Source of the DNA: a virus
IMG/VR virus record: IMGVR_UViG_3300021247_000436
Coordinates: 1 to 24,172 of that record
Length of the DNA: 24,172 nucleotides
Reading direction: 5' to 3' (one strand)
Positions within the stretch are counted from its first letter, which is position 1, and each line of letters opens with the position of its first letter. Of this stretch, positions 23,334 through 24,172 are shown piece by piece. The translations under genes and the position numbers were made by a program. Under the pieces are notes generated by a model. It was not told where the DNA came from. It saw only the letters and a program-made list of their open reading frames with translations, and searched no databases.

Positions 23334-23510
23334 TTAGTCTACTGCTGGCTGCTCAAACACGCCATCAATATAACCTAGTCCAATATGGGCTGGGTTGGAA
23401 TCAGAATACTCAACACAGGTGTGTCCAGTTATTTCTTCTGCTATTTCTTTTGAATCACAAACAATTACATTTCTTACTTTGTTTTCAGAAATTACTGCAT
23501 AGTTTGCCAT
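23334..23510 (-). CDS. Small tail-associated-type protein (58 aa)
   Basis: ATG 23510 with AAAGGA ribosome-binding site; TAA is at 23336-23334. The product begins MANYAVISENKVRNVIVCDS, then ITGHTCVEYSDSNPAHIGLG and FEQPAVD. This VISE.KV.NVIV.D, T.V.Y.D.NPA.IG.Y pattern is common in short proteins or domains downstream of phage tail-fibre genes, often of unknown function (chaperone or fibre-tip candidates). It lies one gene away from the glycine-rich tail protein. Role inferred from context. Confidence 0.65.
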   Translation of the reverse strand: MANYAVISENKVRNVIVCDSKEIAEEITGHTCVEYSDSNPAHIGLGYIDGVFEQPAVD

Positions 23511-23512
23511 AT

Positions 23513-23683
23513 TTATATCCTTTCAATTTTTTGTCCTATTTGAACGCTTGAAATGCCATTAGGTGTTAGTTCAAATATGGTTTTATCTGGGTTGTCCTGT
23601 TGCGCTTCTTCCAAAGATAATGCAAACCAAGCATCGGTTACAATATTGTCTTTGTCTAGTATAGCGTAAAGTTTTTCTTTCAT
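23513..23683 (-). CDS. Small protein between tail gene and 58-aa gene (56 aa)
   Basis: ATG 23683 has an AGGAG ribosome-binding site (overlapping the end of the tail gene's region) and TAA lies at 23515-23513. The product begins MKEKLYAILDKDNIVTDAWF, then ALSLEEAQQDNPDKTIFEL and PNGISSVQIGQKIERI. The plan is strand, 'D.D.IV', helix and strands, like its neighbour at 23334, so both may derive from the same small tail-associated family. Function unknown. Confidence 0.6.
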   Translation of the reverse strand: MKEKLYAILDKDNIVTDAWFALSLEEAQQDNPDKTIFELTPNGISSVQIGQKIERI

Positions 23684-23693
23684 AGATAAACTC

Positions 23694-24172
23694 CTAGTAG
23701 TAAATATAAACTACGCCCTGCTTGCCAGCATTGCCAGCAACATTTTTTGTTCCTGATACACCATTCCCACCAGAACAATATGTTGATGAATTGAAAGCAG
23801 CATCTGCAGACCACGACATAACACCACCAGTTGTCGTAACCCCTGCAACTCCATTAGGGTCGCCAGCCGCTGCTCCTGGTTGGTTTGCACCAGCAGTTGG
23901 ACCACCGTTGCCGCCAGAACCACCAGTTGCTCTTAATCCAGCAAAAGAAGTAGTGCCTCCAGTGCCACCGTTACCACCAGTACCGTTGGTTGCGCCAGCA
24001 GTACCAGCAGTACCTGCTGCTCCAATTGTAACGGCTCTCATTGTCGGTGAAACAAAACCAGCAACTACACCACCACTACCACCTGCACCGCTTGAACCAG
24101 TTCCTGAATAGGGACCGCCACCAGTTCCTCCTCCGCCGCCTCCTGCTCCGTAAACCAAAGCATACATTACTG
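23694..24172 (-). CDS. Glycine-rich tail-fibre-type protein, N-terminal part outside the window
   Basis: The frame is open to the right edge; an ATG at 24167 could be internal, so the visible 157 residues are probably the C-terminal part. It is built of glycine-rich runs (GAGGGGGGTGGGPYSGTG, GTGGNGGTGGTTSFAG, GGSGGNGGPTAG), ending in KQGVVYIYY. In other phages such C-terminal sequences follow a tail-fibre or baseplate body and can form polyglycine-II lattices that bind the host receptor. YALVYGAGGGGGG is the usual junction between body and glycine tail. Its GC content is higher than elsewhere in the window, due to glycine codons. Receptor binding is inference. Confidence 0.65.
   Translation of the reverse strand, partial: VMYALVYGAGGGGGGTGGGPYSGTGSSGAGGSGGVVAGFVSPTMRAVTIGAAGTAGTAGATNGTGGNGGTGGTTSFAGLRATGGSGGNGGPTAGANQPGAAAGDPNGVAGVTTTGGVMSWSADAAFNSSTYCSGGNGVSGTKNVAGNAGKQGVVYIYY

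Noticed and set aside
23722-24111. Plus-strand proline/alanine-rich open frame of 129 residues
   Set aside because: It is the reverse complement of the glycine-rich tail gene; Pro/Ala is what antisense of Gly/Ala codons gives.

Overview
The window reads as part of the genome of a tailed phage that infects an actinobacterium, probably one with low G+C. The phage call rests on a dense array of small overlapping genes, seven tRNA genes, a glycine-rich tail-type protein at the right edge, small membrane proteins, free-standing HNH and GIY-YIG nucleases, and many short orphan proteins. The actinobacterial host is inferred from a four-cysteine WhiB-like protein (18339-18620) and from heavy use of leaderless promoters. 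The sequence looks AT-rich throughout except the tail gene and, by eye, the kinase/nucleotidyltransferase gene. I saw no integrase, terminase, portal, major capsid, polymerase or endolysin, so this is an accessory/late-flank segment, not a core replication or packaging block.

Layout. (1) 1-1700: small proteins of unknown function on the + strand. (2) 1700-2173: a 477-base gene-free, AT-rich stretch with 10-bp-phased repeats, two tandem plus one separate DnaA-box-like sequence, three AACCTWACAA repeats and a consensus TTGACA-N17-TATAAT promoter; this is the best origin candidate. (3) 2174-4800: a GIY-YIG protein, an unusual tRNA-Arg, a 2-oxoglutarate/Fe(II) (2OG) oxygenase, then a string of tiny proteins (35-69 aa), many with CxxC/CxC zinc-binding patterns. 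(4) 4802-6429: a hypothetical protein, a PD-(D/E)XK nuclease, a second oxygenase on the minus strand and another tiny Cys-rich protein. (5) 6436-6736: tRNA array Met/Ile2(CAT), Arg(TCT), Gly(TCC), Glu(TTC). (6) 6769-10381: a KOW-like/CDGSH iron-sulfur protein, SAM methyltransferase, two oxygenases and a NodU/TobZ-type carbamoyltransferase, in a tightly packed tailoring cluster. (7) 10374-14396 (-): an RsmI-like methyltransferase, a 26-residue basic peptide, two tandem SGNH-hydrolase-like paralogs and a modular phage protein. (8) 14421-15260 (-): tRNA-Gln, tRNA-Ile(TAT), small proteins, an HNH nuclease and a possible structured RNA. (9) 15255-17202: Hsp20, a sulfotransferase and a divergently transcribed fifth oxygenase. 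(10) 17249-21826 (-): small membrane proteins (one XapX-like), WhiB, hypotheticals, a tandem paralog pair, thioredoxin, SNase-type nuclease, DUF2061 membrane protein and an APS-kinase-like/nucleotidyltransferase fusion, mostly with overlapping start and stop codons. (11) 21838-24172 (-): a DUF6065-like protein, a second sulfotransferase, two tail-associated small proteins and the C-terminal part of a glycine-rich tail protein.

Functional picture (inference): the window is rich in enzymes that decorate molecules: five 2OG oxygenases, a carbamoyltransferase, a methyltransferase, two sulfotransferases with an APS-kinase-like domain that could supply PAPS, and two SGNH hydrolases. They could modify glycans, virion proteins or phage DNA; the sequence does not say which. 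A second theme is translation: seven tRNAs plus an RsmI homolog acting (if orthologous) on the 16S rRNA P-site region. A third is gene expression: at least 16 genes on both strands have a -10 hexamer ending 6 or 7 bases before the start codon, so their mRNAs should be leaderless.
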